From: Tsukamurella paurometabola | Lineage (GTDB): Bacteria; Actinomycetota; Actinomycetes; Mycobacteriales; Mycobacteriaceae | NCBI RefSeq assembly: GCF_900631615.1 | Contig: NZ_LR131273.1 | Location: 868,001-932,000 of the forward strand | DNA: 64,000 nt | Reading direction: 5' to 3' | Shown: positions 26,350 to 35,860 of the stretch, one piece after another | Numbering within the stretch: the stretch's first letter is position 1 | How the letters are laid out: every line of letters begins with the position of its first letter | Program-made: the position numbers and the translations under genes | The notes under the pieces: model-generated | Seen by the model: only the letters and a program-made list of their open reading frames with translations | Told to the model about the DNA's origin: nothing | Database searches by the model: none

Positions 26350-27159
26350 CTAAGCGAGGCGACCGAGCTCGGCCGAACGCTCCGCACACGCCCTCGTCGC
26401 CGCGTAAAAGGCAGGTCGGAGGCCGTTTTTCTCCAGCTCGCGGATCGCGGCGGCCGTCGTGCCGCCCGGCGAAGTCACCGCCGCACGGAGCTCGACGGGC
26501 GACGAGGAAGTCTCAACCATTAGTGCACCCGCGCCCGCGATCGTGTGGGTGGCGAGGGTCGTCGCCTGGTCCCGCGTGAGCCCCAGATCGACGCCCGCGT
26601 CGATCATCGCCTCGGCGACGAGGAAGGCGTAGGCGGGCCCGGAGCCGGACAGCGCCGTGAGCGCGTCGAGCTTCGCCTCCGGCACGACGAGGGTCTGCCC
26701 CACCGCGTCCATCACCTCCCGCACGAGCGCCACGTGGGCCTCCGTCGCCTCCCGGCCCCCGGAGATCCCGCTCATCGACCGGCCGACGAGCATCGCCGTG
26801 TTGGGCATGACCCGCACCACGGGCGTCCCGGCGGGCAGGGCGGCCTCGTAGACGGTCGTGGGCACGCCCGCGGCCACCGAGGAGACCACCGCACCCGGGC
26901 GCAGCGCGGCCGCCACGTCCGGCAGGATCGCCCCGACCACATCGGGCTTGACGGCGATCACCACGAGGTCCGCACCGTCGACCGCCTCGGCGACGGTGGT
27001 CACCGTCGACACCCCGTAGCGCTCCGCCAGCTCCCCGCCCCGGCCCGCGTGCGGCTCGGCGACCGTCAGGGACCCCGGCGCGTGCCCGGCCGCGATCAGG
27101 CCGCCCAACAGGGCCTCCCCGATCCGTCCGCCGCCGATCAGTGCGATACGACCATCCAT
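26350..27159 (-). CDS. proC: Pyrroline-5-carboxylate reductase
   Basis: A 269-residue ProC, which makes proline from pyrroline-5-carboxylate with NAD(P)H. The Rossmann motif is IALIGGGRIGEALLGGLI, and the family signature ALSGSGPAYAFLVAEAMIDAGVDLGL lies near residue 165. ATG 27159 follows GAGGAGG. It comes 26 bp after the thioesterase gene on the same strand. Confidence 0.94.
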   Translation of the reverse strand: MDGRIALIGGGRIGEALLGGLIAAGHAPGSLTVAEPHAGRGGELAERYGVSTVTTVAEAVDGADLVVIAVKPDVVGAILPDVAAALRPGAVVSSVAAGVPTTVYEAALPAGTPVVRVMPNTAMLVGRSMSGISGGREATEAHVALVREVMDAVGQTLVVPEAKLDALTALSGSGPAYAFLVAEAMIDAGVDLGLTRDQATTLATHTIAGAGALMVETSSSPVELRAAVTSPGGTTAAAIRELEKNGLRPAFYAATRACAERSAELGRLA

Positions 27160-27185
27160 CTCCGTTCCTCCTCGTTTCTTCGCGT

Positions 27186-28013
27186 TCAGGACTTCGGGGG
27201 CCGCGGCGCCGGCATCATCGCCAGCTGCCGGGACGTGGCGACGACGTGGCCGGACTCGTCGACCAGCACGTGGTCCTCCTCGAACCACCGCTGCCCGACG
27301 ACCGGCGCCGAGGCGCGGAACCGCAGCCAGCCGTCCACGGGCTCGCGCCGCACGGACGCGGTCAGCGTGATCGTGGGCGCCCAGCCGATGCCGCCGAGGT
27401 TGGCGACCACCGGCAGCGAGATGTCGGTGGCGAGCAGTGCGAACAGGCCCGAGACGGGCTCCTCGCGCAGCCGCACCCAGCCGCGCGTCTCGGCGGGACC
27501 GGTGCGCCCCTCGATCACGGGCAGCGTGGAGGCGTCGTAGCGCACCTCGGCCACGCGGCCGACCTTGAAGATCTTGGCCGCCGGATGCTCCGGGTCCCAG
27601 GCCAGTGCATCGGCCGGGGGCGTGGGCGGCATCGCGTCGACGGCGGTCGGCTCGGCGTAGCGCTCGTCGCCCTCGTCGCGGCGCGCGAGGGTCACGGCGG
27701 CCTGCACGTAGACGCGGTCGCCCTGCACCGCCTCGACGTTCACGAACGACGTGGTGCGGCCGCGCTTGCGCACGTCGGTCCGCAGCTCGACGTGGCCGGG
27801 GTCGGGTGCGCCGAGGTACTCCGCGGAGATCACCACGGGCGTCACGTCGGGGTCTCCCCCGTCGTCGAGGTAGGCGGCCTGCGCCGCCGAGGCGATCAGC
27901 GCCAACAGCGCGCCGCCGTGCACCTTGCTGCCCACCGACCAGGTGGGATCGATCTCGGCGGCGTACCCGCCGGGGGCCTTCGCGACGGAGACGAGGTCCG
28001 CGAACAAAGCCAT
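27186..28013 (-). CDS. Acyl-CoA thioesterase family protein (double hot-dog)
   Basis: A 275-residue protein with the two-module hot-dog layout of TesB-like thioesterases: a first half with VHGGALLALIASAAQAAY and VVISAEYLGAPDPGHVELRTDV, and a second with ISLPVVANLGGIGWAPTITLTASV and WLRFRASAPVVGQRWFEEDHVL. It should hydrolyse acyl-CoA; chain length unknown. ATG 28013 precedes MALFADLVSV. A similar gene is next to proC in mycobacteria (Rv0499). Confidence 0.82.
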   Translation of the reverse strand: MALFADLVSVAKAPGGYAAEIDPTWSVGSKVHGGALLALIASAAQAAYLDDGGDPDVTPVVISAEYLGAPDPGHVELRTDVRKRGRTTSFVNVEAVQGDRVYVQAAVTLARRDEGDERYAEPTAVDAMPPTPPADALAWDPEHPAAKIFKVGRVAEVRYDASTLPVIEGRTGPAETRGWVRLREEPVSGLFALLATDISLPVVANLGGIGWAPTITLTASVRREPVDGWLRFRASAPVVGQRWFEEDHVLVDESGHVVATSRQLAMMPAPRPPKS

Positions 28014-28057
28014 CTGTGCGCTCTCCTTACCGGGGCACCCGCTCGGGTGCTTCGACG

Positions 28058-28909
28058 TCAGGCGGCCGGGTCGGCGCGCAGGTGCTCCCGCGCGAATTCC
28101 AGCGCCTCCGTGAGCATCGCACGCCGCTCCTCGGGCGTCTTCGCCGAGCCCGTCGCGATCTCCAGGATCACGTGCCCGTCGAAGCCGGAGGCGGCCAGCC
28201 GGCGGCACACCTCGGCGGCGGGCTGGGTGCCGCGACCGGGCACGAGGTGCTCGTCGACGGCGGCTCCCAGACCGTCGGTGAGGTGCAGGTGCCGCAGGCC
28301 GTCGCCCATGCGGTCCATGAGCTCGAGGGCGTCGACGCCGGCGGTCGCGGTGTGCGAGAGGTCCAGCGTGTAGTTCGCGTAACCCACGTCGGTCGGGTCG
28401 ATCGACGGGGCGAAGGCCGAGACGGCCGTCCCGGGGTGGCCGCGGCGCTTGAGCCGCTCCACGGACTCGCCGCGGCGCCCGAAGAAGGCGTCGAGCCGCA
28501 TGGGGAACATGTTCTCCACGGCGACGGCCACGTCGCTGTCGTCCTCGAGCTCGCTCACCAGGTCGACGAAGTTCTCGGCGTAGCGCCGCTGCCACCGGAA
28601 GGGCGGGTGCACGACGACCGTGCTCGCCCCGAGGTCCTCCGCGGCCGTGACGGCGCGGCCGAGCTTTGCCATGGGGTCGGGCCCCCACACGCGCTGGCTG
28701 ATGAGCAGGCAGGGCGCGTGGACGGACAGCACGGGCACGTCGTACCGCATGGACAGGCCGGCGACGTTCGCGATGTCCTGGCTGGCGCCCTCGTGCCAGA
28801 CCATGAGTTCGACCCCGTCGTAGCCGGTCTCCGCGGCGTACCGGAAGGCGTCCTCGAGCTTCTCGGGGTAGACCGAGGCCGTCGACAGTCCGACCGGTAT
28901 ACCGCTCAC
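28058..28909 (-). CDS. Sugar phosphate isomerase/epimerase family protein
   Basis: A 283-residue AP-endonuclease-2-type TIM barrel: GLSTASVYPEKLEDAFRYAAETGYDGVELMVW, VLSVHAPCLL, VAVENMFP, DLSHTATAG, HLHLTDG and HVILEIATG supply the metal-binding His/Glu/Asp positions. The family includes xylose-isomerase-like and inosose enzymes; substrate unknown. GTG 28909 (VSGIPVGLSTASVY) is the only start near the conserved beginning; it lies 14 bp after the preceding membrane-protein stop. Confidence 0.82.
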   Translation of the reverse strand: MSGIPVGLSTASVYPEKLEDAFRYAAETGYDGVELMVWHEGASQDIANVAGLSMRYDVPVLSVHAPCLLISQRVWGPDPMAKLGRAVTAAEDLGASTVVVHPPFRWQRRYAENFVDLVSELEDDSDVAVAVENMFPMRLDAFFGRRGESVERLKRRGHPGTAVSAFAPSIDPTDVGYANYTLDLSHTATAGVDALELMDRMGDGLRHLHLTDGLGAAVDEHLVPGRGTQPAAEVCRRLAASGFDGHVILEIATGSAKTPEERRAMLTEALEFAREHLRADPAA

Positions 28910-28923
28910 GTCGCCGAGGGTAC

Positions 28924-30228
28924 TCAGTTCGAGCCGAGCGCCATCAGTAGCGGACCGAAGGTGATCACCAGGCCCACGAACAGGGCCAGGCCCAGGGTGA
29001 GGTAGTCGGTGGTCTTCCGCAGGTAGTGCGTGAAGGTGACGATGCCGATGATCACGATGAACGCCAGCACGACGGTCAGCGCGATGGTCGCCTTGCCGCC
29101 GCCCCAGTTCCACAGCTTGAAGAAGCCGTAGAACAGGCCGGCGCCGGCCACGAGGCCGAGCAGGACCTCGCCGGCGAGCAGCAGCCAGCCGCGGCCCTTG
29201 CCGCCCGACTTCTCGTCGGCGTCCTCGTCCACGACGTCGTCGCCGGTCTTGGCGAGGAAGTCGGGAGTCGCCTCGGCGCGGGCGTCGTCGATCTGCTGCG
29301 CGCTCATCGAGGCGGTGTCGGGAGCGGCGGGCGCGTCGACATCGGGAGCGGGCACGGCGACGGGCTTCACGTCCACGGTGTCGTCGGCCTCGACCTCCGC
29401 GAACCGCGACTGCCGCTCGCGGACCTGCGCGGTGTTGAAGTCGGCGGTCGCCATGATCGGCGTCTCGGCCTGGTCCCAGCGCGACCAGGCGTAGTCCTTG
29501 CCGTCGTCCTCCGACGGTGCGTTCTCCGACGGCGCGTTCTCCGACGGTGCGTCGGCCGCCTGCGCGGCGGCGGGGGCCTCGGCGGCGGGTGCGTCGGCGG
29601 GCTGGTCCGCCTCCGCGGGCTCGTCCGACGGTGCGGTCGCCTCCCGCTCCTGCGCCTTCGCGCCACGGTTCCACCGGAGCAGCCCGGAACGGCGGCTCTC
29701 CCGCGCGGCGGGGGCCTCGTCCGGCGCGGGCGTCTCGTCCACGGCCGGAGCCTCGGGTTCCTGCTGCGCGGGCGCCTCGGCCGGGCCGGGATCGGCCACG
29801 GCGGCGGCGAGGAACGAGGAGGTGATCGGCTCGTCGTCGTCCTGGTCGGGCTGCGGGGGAACGTCGGTCCGCGGCGCGGACGCGGGCTCGGCGGCCGGTG
29901 CCGCCGCCTCGGGCTCGACCTCCGGGGTCACGACCTCGGGCTCGGCCGGGGCCTGCTGTGCCTGCGGGGCCGCTTGCGGGGTCGTCGGTGCCTGCGGAGC
30001 CTGCGGGGCGGCCGGCGCGGCCTGGGCCTCGGTCTGCGCGGCGCGCGTGTCGGCGCCCGGCGCGGGGGCGTCGTCGCGGACGACGGGGATCTCGCCGGTC
30101 AGCTCGGCGACGGTGATCGAGTTCTCGCCACCGCGGTGGCGCCGGCGGCGCCCGCCCGTCGGCGCGGGTGCGGGCTCGCCTTCCCTGGCGAGCAGCTCCG
30201 CCAGCGAAATCCTTCGCTCCTCGCTCAT
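28924..30228 (-). CDS. Proline/alanine-rich membrane protein (Rv0497-like)
   Basis: A 434-residue protein. About 350 residues of a disordered, Pro/Ala/Glu-rich cytoplasmic part begin with [27 protein letters not shown]; then come three membrane helices at the C-terminus ([63 protein letters not shown]). Mycobacteria encode a similar membrane protein next to the Ppx gene (Rv0497). No enzymatic motif; a scaffold or envelope-division role is only a guess. It contains a short APSEN peptide repeat. Confidence 0.78.
   Translation of the reverse strand: MSEERRISLAELLAREGEPAPAPTGGRRRRHRGGENSITVAELTGEIPVVRDDAPAPGADTRAAQTEAQAAPAAPQAPQAPTTPQAAPQAQQAPAEPEVVTPEVEPEAAAPAAEPASAPRTDVPPQPDQDDDEPITSSFLAAAVADPGPAEAPAQQEPEAPAVDETPAPDEAPAARESRRSGLLRWNRGAKAQEREATAPSDEPAEADQPADAPAAEAPAAAQAADAPSENAPSENAPSEDDGKDYAWSRWDQAETPIMATADFNTAQVRERQSRFAEVEADDTVDVKPVAVPAPDVDAPAAPDTASMSAQQIDDARAEATPDFLAKTGDDVVDEDADEKSGGKGRGWLLLAGEVLLGLVAGAGLFYGFFKLWNWGGGKATIALTVVLAFIVIIGIVTFTHYLRKTTDYLTLGLALFVGLVITFGPLLMALGSN
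29507..29551. repeat. 15-bp tandem repeat inside the Rv0497-like gene
   Basis: Three near-identical 15-bp units of the form TCCGACGGTGCGTTC, one with a T-to-C change. They encode repeated APSEN in the disordered part. Two of the three units contain the word CCGACGGTGC, which recurs throughout the window. Confidence 0.75.
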
Positions 30229-30398
30229 CACGTCACCGTCCTGTGGCTCGTCGGCCTCGTGGGCCCCGCGCGTGCCGGAATTGTCACACCCGCCACTCAC
30301 GCCCTGTGTGGTCTCAGAAGATTCTACTTGTACACCGCGGCGCAATCGTGACGGCACACGCGGCGGTCCGTTATGTTACTTCGTGCCTTTAATGGGCT

Positions 30399-31349
30399 CT
30401 ACCGGCTGCTCTCCGGCGTGAAGCCCGCCTGCGTGTCCAGATACCGCAGGATCACGCCCTCCCGCAGCGCCCACGGGCAGATGTCCAACTCCTCGACCTT
30501 CATCGCCCGCATGGCGGCCTCGGCGACCAGCGCACCGGCCACGATCTGGCCCGCTCGGTCGGAGCTGAGCCCCTCGAGCTCCTTGCGGTCGGCCACCGTC
30601 ATCCGGCTGATGAAGGCGATCAGCTGCCGCAGCCCGCTCGCGGTGAGCGTGCGCTTGACGCGCGGGCCCGCGGACGAGGGCGCCGCGCCGGTGAGCCGCG
30701 CGAGGGTGCGCATCGTCTTCGACGTGCCGGCGACCAGGTCGGGCGTGCCGGCGGCCTCGAGCCGGGCGGCGGCGGGGGCGATCTCGGCGTCGAGCCAGTC
30801 GCGCAGCATCGCGACGCGGCGGCGGCCGGGCGGGTCGTCGGGAAGCCACTCGCGCGTGATCCGGCCGGCACCCAGCGGCAGGGAGAGCGCGACGTCCGGC
30901 TCCTCGTCGACGCCGTTGCTCATCTCGAGCGAGCCGCCGCCGATGTCGATGTTGAGCACCCGGCCCACGCTCCAGCCGTACCAGCGGCGCACGGCGAGCG
31001 CGGTGAGCCGGGACTCGTCGGCGCCGGAGAGCACCTCGACGTCGACGCCGGTGGCCTGCTTGACGTGCGCGAGCACGGTGTCGGTGTTGCTGGCGTCGCG
31101 GACCGCGGAGGTCGCGAAGGCCATCACCTCGGAGCAGCCGGAGCTGCGCGCGATCTTGGTGAACTCCTCGACGGATTCGACGAGGGCGTCCTCGCCGGCC
31201 TGGCTGAGCCGGCCGCTCGGCTCGATCTTCTCGGCGAGCCGCAGCGTGGCCTTGGTCGAGCTCATCGGCGTCGGGTGCGCACCCCAGTGGGCGTCGACCA
31301 CGAGCAGGTGCACCGTATTGGACCCGATGTCGAGGACTCCCAATCTCAC
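30399..31349 (-). CDS. Ppx/GppA-family exopolyphosphatase
   Basis: A 316-residue member of the actin-like-ATPase phosphatase family: [15 protein letters not shown] at the N-terminus and [13 protein letters not shown] (about residue 140) form the two phosphate loops. It is a short, single-module form as in mycobacteria (Rv0496), where related proteins degrade long-chain polyphosphate or pppGpp. GTG 31349 ([11 protein letters not shown]) is the start nearest the conserved motif. It diverges from the cysteine-rich gene with only 33 bp between start codons. Confidence 0.87.
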   Translation of the reverse strand: MRLGVLDIGSNTVHLLVVDAHWGAHPTPMSSTKATLRLAEKIEPSGRLSQAGEDALVESVEEFTKIARSSGCSEVMAFATSAVRDASNTDTVLAHVKQATGVDVEVLSGADESRLTALAVRRWYGWSVGRVLNIDIGGGSLEMSNGVDEEPDVALSLPLGAGRITREWLPDDPPGRRRVAMLRDWLDAEIAPAAARLEAAGTPDLVAGTSKTMRTLARLTGAAPSSAGPRVKRTLTASGLRQLIAFISRMTVADRKELEGLSSDRAGQIVAGALVAEAAMRAMKVEELDICPWALREGVILRYLDTQAGFTPESSR

Positions 31350-31382
31350 CCCGCCAATCTAGACCCGACTACCGTGGCCCCT

Positions 31383-32237
31383 GTGACCGACCTTCCGATG
31401 CCCGGCCTGCGGCGGTCCGCCGCTCAGCCGAAGGGGCGCCCCGTGCCCGAGGTCCCCCTGGACTTCCCGCGCGAGTGGCTGGAGTTCACCGATCCCGCCG
31501 ATCCGCAGCACCTCATCGCCGCGGATCTCACCTGGCTGCTCTCGCACTGGACGTGCATGTTCGGCACCCCCTCGTGCCACGGCATCGAGCCGGGCCGCGA
31601 GACGGACGGCTGTTGCAGCCACGGCGCCTTCCTCTCGGACAAGGACGACAGGAAGCGGCTGAAGAAGGCCGTCGCCGAGCTCACCGACGACGACTGGCAG
31701 TTCCGCAGCAAGGGACTGGGGAAGAAGGGGTACCTCGAGGAGGACGACCTCGACGACGAGCCCGCCCTGCGGACCCGCCGGTACGACGGTGCCTGCATCT
31801 TCCTCAACCGTCCGGGCTTCCCCGGCGGTGAGGGCTGCGCCCTGCACGCCATGGCCCTGCGGACCGGGGTGGAGCCGCTCACCGTCAAGCCCGACGTGTG
31901 CTGGCAGCTGCCCGTCCGGCGCACCCAGGAGTGGATCGAGCGCCCCGACGGCGAGCAGATCCTGCGCACCACGATCGGCGAGTACGACCGGCGCGGCTGG
32001 GGAGCGGGCGGCCTGGACCTGCAGTGGTACTGCACGGGCTCGCCGGAGGCGCACGTCGGCGCACAGCAGGTGTGGCAGAGCTACGCCCCGGAGCTGACGG
32101 AGCTGCTGGGCGAGGATGCCTACGCCGCGCTGGCCCGCGAGTGCGAGGCGCGCCAGGACCGCCTGGTCGCCGTGCACCCCGCCACCGCCGCGGCGACGGA
32201 GCGGCAGAACTACGACATGAAGTACGTGGAGCTGTAG
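31383..32237 (+). CDS. Conserved cysteine-rich protein (Rv0495c-like)
   Basis: A 284-residue conserved protein of unknown function. Cysteines and histidines are spread in [44 protein letters not shown] and WYCTG, the distribution seen in proteins binding zinc or an iron-sulfur centre (compare DUF3109/YkgJ types). GTG 31383 is given because it starts just before the first recognisable residues; the frame upstream overlaps ppx. Mycobacteria have an equivalent gene beside ppx. Confidence 0.8.
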   Translation: MTDLPMPGLRRSAAQPKGRPVPEVPLDFPREWLEFTDPADPQHLIAADLTWLLSHWTCMFGTPSCHGIEPGRETDGCCSHGAFLSDKDDRKRLKKAVAELTDDDWQFRSKGLGKKGYLEEDDLDDEPALRTRRYDGACIFLNRPGFPGGEGCALHAMALRTGVEPLTVKPDVCWQLPVRRTQEWIERPDGEQILRTTIGEYDRRGWGAGGLDLQWYCTGSPEAHVGAQQVWQSYAPELTELLGEDAYAALARECEARQDRLVAVHPATAAATERQNYDMKYVEL

Positions 32238-32253
32238 CTCACCCTGATCGGGT

Positions 32254-33507
32254 CTAGGCCATCCTGGTCATGGCGAGGCGCGCCTGCACCCCGCCCTGGA
32301 TCGGCCCACCGACGGCGATGGGGCGGGGTCCGGAATGGATGAGGCTCAGGAAGATCCGCTGGCCGGCAGTGAGCGGAACGAGGCCGGAGATGACGCTGAC
32401 GTTCTCCCACGTCATGGCGATGTTCGTCGATTCCAGGATCTGCATCCCCTCGGCGTACACCTTGCACATGAGACTCTCACCGCCAGAGGCGCCCTCCCAC
32501 GGCATCTGCGCGGTGACGAGGTACATCCCGGGAACCCGCACCGTCAGCCCCGCGCGAGTGGCCTGAGCCTCACCGTTGGGCGCATGCAGATCCGTCTCGA
32601 CGGACCACGTCGGCATCCACGCGGTGAGCCCGTTCAGATGGTGCACCCCGCACGTGACAGACGCGGTCGGCCTCAGGTCGGCGCACGGACTCGCCACATC
32701 GGGCGCGCTCGGCGCATCGCGCGACCCGGCGGAAGCGGGCGGACCACCCTCGTCGAGCTCGGCGATCGAGGCCGTCAGAACCGTCTCGTAGGCGTCGAGC
32801 CCGGCGGCCAGCACGGGGTCATCGGCGAATTCGGTGCGGGCGCGGTCCAGCCAGGCGAGCATCTCCTCGTGGGAGTGCTGCCCTCCGAAGCCATCGCCGG
32901 CGAGCCCATCCGCATGCGACTGCCAGCGCATGCCGCGCGTGGCGAGGAAGCGGTCGACTGCGGCGAGGGCCGTCAGCTCGGAGCTCGGTGCCCCGCCCCC
33001 GCAGCCGTACAGCGCGCGCGGCAACGGCTCGTCGCCGAAGACAGCGCCGAAGGCGCCGGCGACATCGATCTCCCCTTCTCTGTCAGCGACGATCGCGTCC
33101 CACACGGGGCGGGCGATGAGCGCGAAGACGAGCGGGACGCCGTCGAACGTCGTGCCGGAATCCGAGGGTGGCTCCTCCCCCGCGTACAACCCCAGCCATT
33201 CGCACATGTTGCGAACCAGGTTGCTGATGACCTCATGGATGGACGGATCCCAGCCGCCGGACGGCCACCCGTCGTCCGTCCAATACCTCCCGGACTTCGT
33301 CGCCTGCGCGATTCCGGCCGCGATCAGCTCGGTGTTCCTGCTGCTGTCCTCCGGCGTGATGCCACCGTAGTAGTCGTAGTCTCCGACCATCGGCAGCGCC
33401 GCCGGACGATAGACGCCGCCCGGCTTCCGGCTGAGGACCACCATCGCGGCCTCGGTGTACGTCAGGCTCACGCCGGTGATCGCACAGTTCACGTCGTACA
33501 TCCCCAC
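32254..33507 (-). CDS. Uncharacterised protein with C1q/TNF-like C-terminal domain
   Basis: A 417-residue protein I cannot place in a named family. It begins MGMYDVNCAITGVSLTYTEAA and includes GDYDYYGGI; about 240 residues follow with many Trp and acidic residues but no signal peptide or membrane helix. A low-complexity linker (about 250-290) leads to a C-terminal domain of about 130 residues whose strand pattern (GLTVRVPGMYLVTAQMPW, CKVYAEGMQILES, GLVPLTAGQRIFLSLIHSG, QARLAMTRMA) resembles the C1q/TNF jelly roll, a trimer-forming binding module. It is absent from the mycobacterial order here, between the Rv0495c-like gene and regX3, and looks more A/T-rich than its neighbours. Transfer is possible. 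Confidence 0.65.
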   Translation of the reverse strand: MGMYDVNCAITGVSLTYTEAAMVVLSRKPGGVYRPAALPMVGDYDYYGGITPEDSSRNTELIAAGIAQATKSGRYWTDDGWPSGGWDPSIHEVISNLVRNMCEWLGLYAGEEPPSDSGTTFDGVPLVFALIARPVWDAIVADREGEIDVAGAFGAVFGDEPLPRALYGCGGGAPSSELTALAAVDRFLATRGMRWQSHADGLAGDGFGGQHSHEEMLAWLDRARTEFADDPVLAAGLDAYETVLTASIAELDEGGPPASAGSRDAPSAPDVASPCADLRPTASVTCGVHHLNGLTAWMPTWSVETDLHAPNGEAQATRAGLTVRVPGMYLVTAQMPWEGASGGESLMCKVYAEGMQILESTNIAMTWENVSVISGLVPLTAGQRIFLSLIHSGPRPIAVGGPIQGGVQARLAMTRMA

Positions 33508-33604
33508 GGAGACGAACCTACCGGCGGACCGACTTCGGGCGGCGGCCGCCGACGAGCGTCGGTGCCACGGGGAGCCGCGCCTCCGGCCGTGAGCGGCGCG
33601 GCGC

Positions 33605-34294
33605 CTACGGCTCGAGCTTGTATCCGAGGCCGCGGACGGTGACCAGGTGCTTCGGGTTGGCCGGGTCCGCCTCGATCTTGCTGCGCAGGCGCTTGACGTG
33701 CACGTCGAGGGTCTTGGTGTCGCCCACGTAGTCGGCGCCCCAGACGCGGTCGATGAGCTGCCCGCGGGTGAGGACGCGGCCGCTGTTGCGCAGCAGGTAC
33801 TCCAGGAGGTCGAACTCCTTGAGCGGCAGGGTCACGGCCTCGCCACCGACGGTCACGACGTGCCGCTCGACGTCCATCCGCACGGGGCCGCCCTCGAGCA
33901 CCCCGTCGTCCAGGCCGTCCGCGGCGGCGGTGTCGGCGCCGCGGCGCAGCACCGCGCGGATGCGGGCGATGAGCTCGCGGGCGGAGTAGGGCTTGGTGAC
34001 GTAGTCGTCGGCGCCCAGTTCGAGGCCCACGACCTTGTCGATCTCGCTGTCCCGCGCGGTCACCATGATGACCGGCACGGACGAGCGGGCGCGCAGCTGC
34101 TTGCACACGTCGGTGCCGCTCATGCCGGGCAGCATGAGGTCGAGCAGGACGATGTCGGCGCCGGCGGAGTCGAAGTGCCGCAGGGCCTCGGCACCGTCGG
34201 TCACGACGGTGGTCTCGAAGCCCTCCTTGCGGAGCAGGAAGGCCAGCGGGTCGGCCAGCGATTCCTCGTCCTCGACGATCAGTACGTGTGTCAC
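33605..34294 (-). CDS. regX3: Phosphate-responsive response regulator RegX3
   Basis: A 229-residue OmpR/PhoB-type response regulator. The receiver has the acidic pair in VEDEES, the phospho-acceptor Asp52 in VLLDLMLPGMSG, Thr in VTARDSE and Lys in VTKPYSARELI; the C-terminal winged helix includes LLEYLLRNSGRVLTRGQLIDRVWG and TLDVHVKRLRSKIE. With SenX3 it turns on phosphate-scavenging genes when phosphate is low. Its start overlaps the senX3 stop by 4 bp. Confidence 0.95.
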   Translation of the reverse strand: MTHVLIVEDEESLADPLAFLLRKEGFETTVVTDGAEALRHFDSAGADIVLLDLMLPGMSGTDVCKQLRARSSVPVIMVTARDSEIDKVVGLELGADDYVTKPYSARELIARIRAVLRRGADTAAADGLDDGVLEGGPVRMDVERHVVTVGGEAVTLPLKEFDLLEYLLRNSGRVLTRGQLIDRVWGADYVGDTKTLDVHVKRLRSKIEADPANPKHLVTVRGLGYKLEP

Positions 34295-35487
34295 CGCAGT
34301 ACATCCTCACTGTGGTCGTCGCGCTCTGCAGGGCCCGCGCCCGGCTCGACCGGCGCCGGCAGCACCAGCGTGAAGGTCGAACCCATGCCCGGTTTGCTCC
34401 AGAGCCTAATGGTGCCGCCGTGGTTCGCGGCGACGTGTTTGACGATGGCGAGACCGAGTCCGGTGCCGCCGGTCATCCGGGACCGCGCCTTGTCGACGCG
34501 GAAGAAGCGCTCGAAGACGCGCTCCTGGTCTTCGGGGGCGATGCCGATGCCGCGGTCGGTGACCGCGATCTCGACCGATGCGGCACCGTCGGGCCCGGTG
34601 GCGGGGCGCAGGCGGCGGCTGATCGAGACCTGGGTGTTCTGCGGCGAGTAGGCGATCGCGTTGGAGATGAGGTTGGACAGGGCCGTGAGCAGCAGCGTGT
34701 CGTCGCCGCGGATCTCCAGGCCGGAGGGCTGGTCGACGATGAGCGAGATGTTGTTCGCCTCGGCGGAGACCTGGGCGCGCGCGACGGCCTCGCCGACCAC
34801 GTCGTCGACTTCCACACTGCCGAGGTCGGGGAGCTTCTCCGCGCCCTGCAGGCGGGAGAGGGCGATCAACTCGTTGACCATGTTGCCCATGCGAGTCGAT
34901 TCGACGAGTACGCGGGAACCGAAGTGCCGCACGGCTTCCGGATCGTCGTCGGATTCCAGCAGCGCCTCGGCGAGCAGCCCGATCGCGCCGACCGGGGTCT
35001 TGAGTTCGTGCGAGACGTTCGCCACGAAATCGCGGCGGGTGGCCTCCATGCGCTGGTTCTCGGTGTCGTCGTCGGCGTAGACGACGGCGTACTGCTCGTC
35101 GGGCTCCGCACCCTGGATGAGCTCGACCCGGCAGCGGACGGCGATGCTCGCCCGGTCCGATCGCCGTGAGACCGTCAGTTCGACGGTGCGGGGCGCCCCG
35201 GTCTCGAGGACCCCGGAGGCGGCTTCCCATACCCGGTCGTCGAGGAGTTGCTCGCGGACGAGGGAGAACTCCTCGGCGCGCGCGTTGCACGCGATCACGT
35301 CCCGGAACCGGTCGACGACCACGAGCCCGGTGGGCGATTCGCGGATCACCGCGCGGTGCAGCTCGGCCACGGTCATGCGGGTCGGGCCGGCCGGTTCGGC
35401 GGTGGTCACCCGCTGCCGGACGCGCCGCGCGAGCCATCCGATGAGGGCGCCCACCAGGGCGGACACCACACAGAGGGCCACAGTCAC
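34291..35487 (-). CDS. senX3: Sensor histidine kinase SenX3
   Basis: A 398-residue kinase: one N-terminal membrane helix (ALCVVSALVGALIGWLARR), a PAS domain (about 40-145), the HisKA motif FVANVSHELKTPVGAIGLL with His160, and an ATPase domain ending with TGLGLAIVKHVAANHGG. It phosphorylates RegX3 when phosphate is scarce. GTG 35487 lies where transcription should begin given the -10 at 35494-35499, so the mRNA may be leaderless. The PHO-box repeats upstream suggest autoregulation. Confidence 0.95.
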   Translation of the reverse strand: MTVALCVVSALVGALIGWLARRVRQRVTTAEPAGPTRMTVAELHRAVIRESPTGLVVVDRFRDVIACNARAEEFSLVREQLLDDRVWEAASGVLETGAPRTVELTVSRRSDRASIAVRCRVELIQGAEPDEQYAVVYADDDTENQRMEATRRDFVANVSHELKTPVGAIGLLAEALLESDDDPEAVRHFGSRVLVESTRMGNMVNELIALSRLQGAEKLPDLGSVEVDDVVGEAVARAQVSAEANNISLIVDQPSGLEIRGDDTLLLTALSNLISNAIAYSPQNTQVSISRRLRPATGPDGAASVEIAVTDRGIGIAPEDQERVFERFFRVDKARSRMTGGTGLGLAIVKHVAANHGGTIRLWSKPGMGSTFTLVLPAPVEPGAGPAERDDHSEDVLR

Positions 35488-35493
35488 GCGGTC

Positions 35494-35544
35494 AGTGTAC
35501 CCAGGTCCCCCATCGATTCTTCACATCGGGAACGATTGGTGAAC
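35494..35544 (-). promoter_or_regulatory. senX3-regX3 promoter with PHO-box repeats
   Basis: On the minus strand GTTCACC (35544-35538) and GTTCCCG (35533-35527) repeat with an 11-bp period, the form of a RegX3/PhoP box. A TACACT -10 element (35499-35494) follows 27 bp later and places the transcript start at or next to the GTG start codon. Site and spacing support autoregulation of the operon. Confidence 0.65.
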
Positions 35545-35550
35545 AACGGG

Positions 35551-35847
35551 TTACCGGTCGGCGGCCACCTCGACAACGGCGGCGTACTCGGGGTGCTTCG
35601 TCACGTAGCTCGCGACGTACGAGCACACCGCCCGGGCGGTCTTCCCGGAGGCGACGACGTCGTCGAGGGCGGCCTTGGTCAGCACCGCCGCGTAGCCGTT
35701 GCCGCCGTACTCCGCATCGACCACGGTATGGGTGAGCAGCCGCACGTCCACCTCGTCCACGTAGTCGAGGTAGCCCGCCTGCTCGCCGTCGACGGTGAGC
35801 ACGTAGCGCTCCTGTTCCGGGGAGTGGGTCACAGTCACGTCAGCCAT
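35551..35847 (-). CDS. GNAT-type small N-acetyltransferase (Acetyltransf_CG, YjdJ-like)
   Basis: A 98-residue protein of the short GNAT class: YVLTVDGEQAGYLDYVDEVDVRLLTHTVVDAEYGGNGYAAVLTKAALD, then CSYVASYVTKHPEYAAVV near the end. The class lacks the first strands of full GNATs; acetyl-CoA binding is expected at the EYGGNGYA loop. Substrate unknown. ATG 35847 starts MADVTVTH. It lies between gpm1 and senX3 on the same strand. Confidence 0.83.
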   Translation of the reverse strand: MADVTVTHSPEQERYVLTVDGEQAGYLDYVDEVDVRLLTHTVVDAEYGGNGYAAVLTKAALDDVVASGKTARAVCSYVASYVTKHPEYAAVVEVAADR

Positions 35848-35860
35848 GTGACCCAACCTA

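Noticed and set aside
29507-29551. Short CRISPR-like array
   Set aside because: The units are contiguous, in frame and encode a repeated peptide; there are no spacers and no cas genes.
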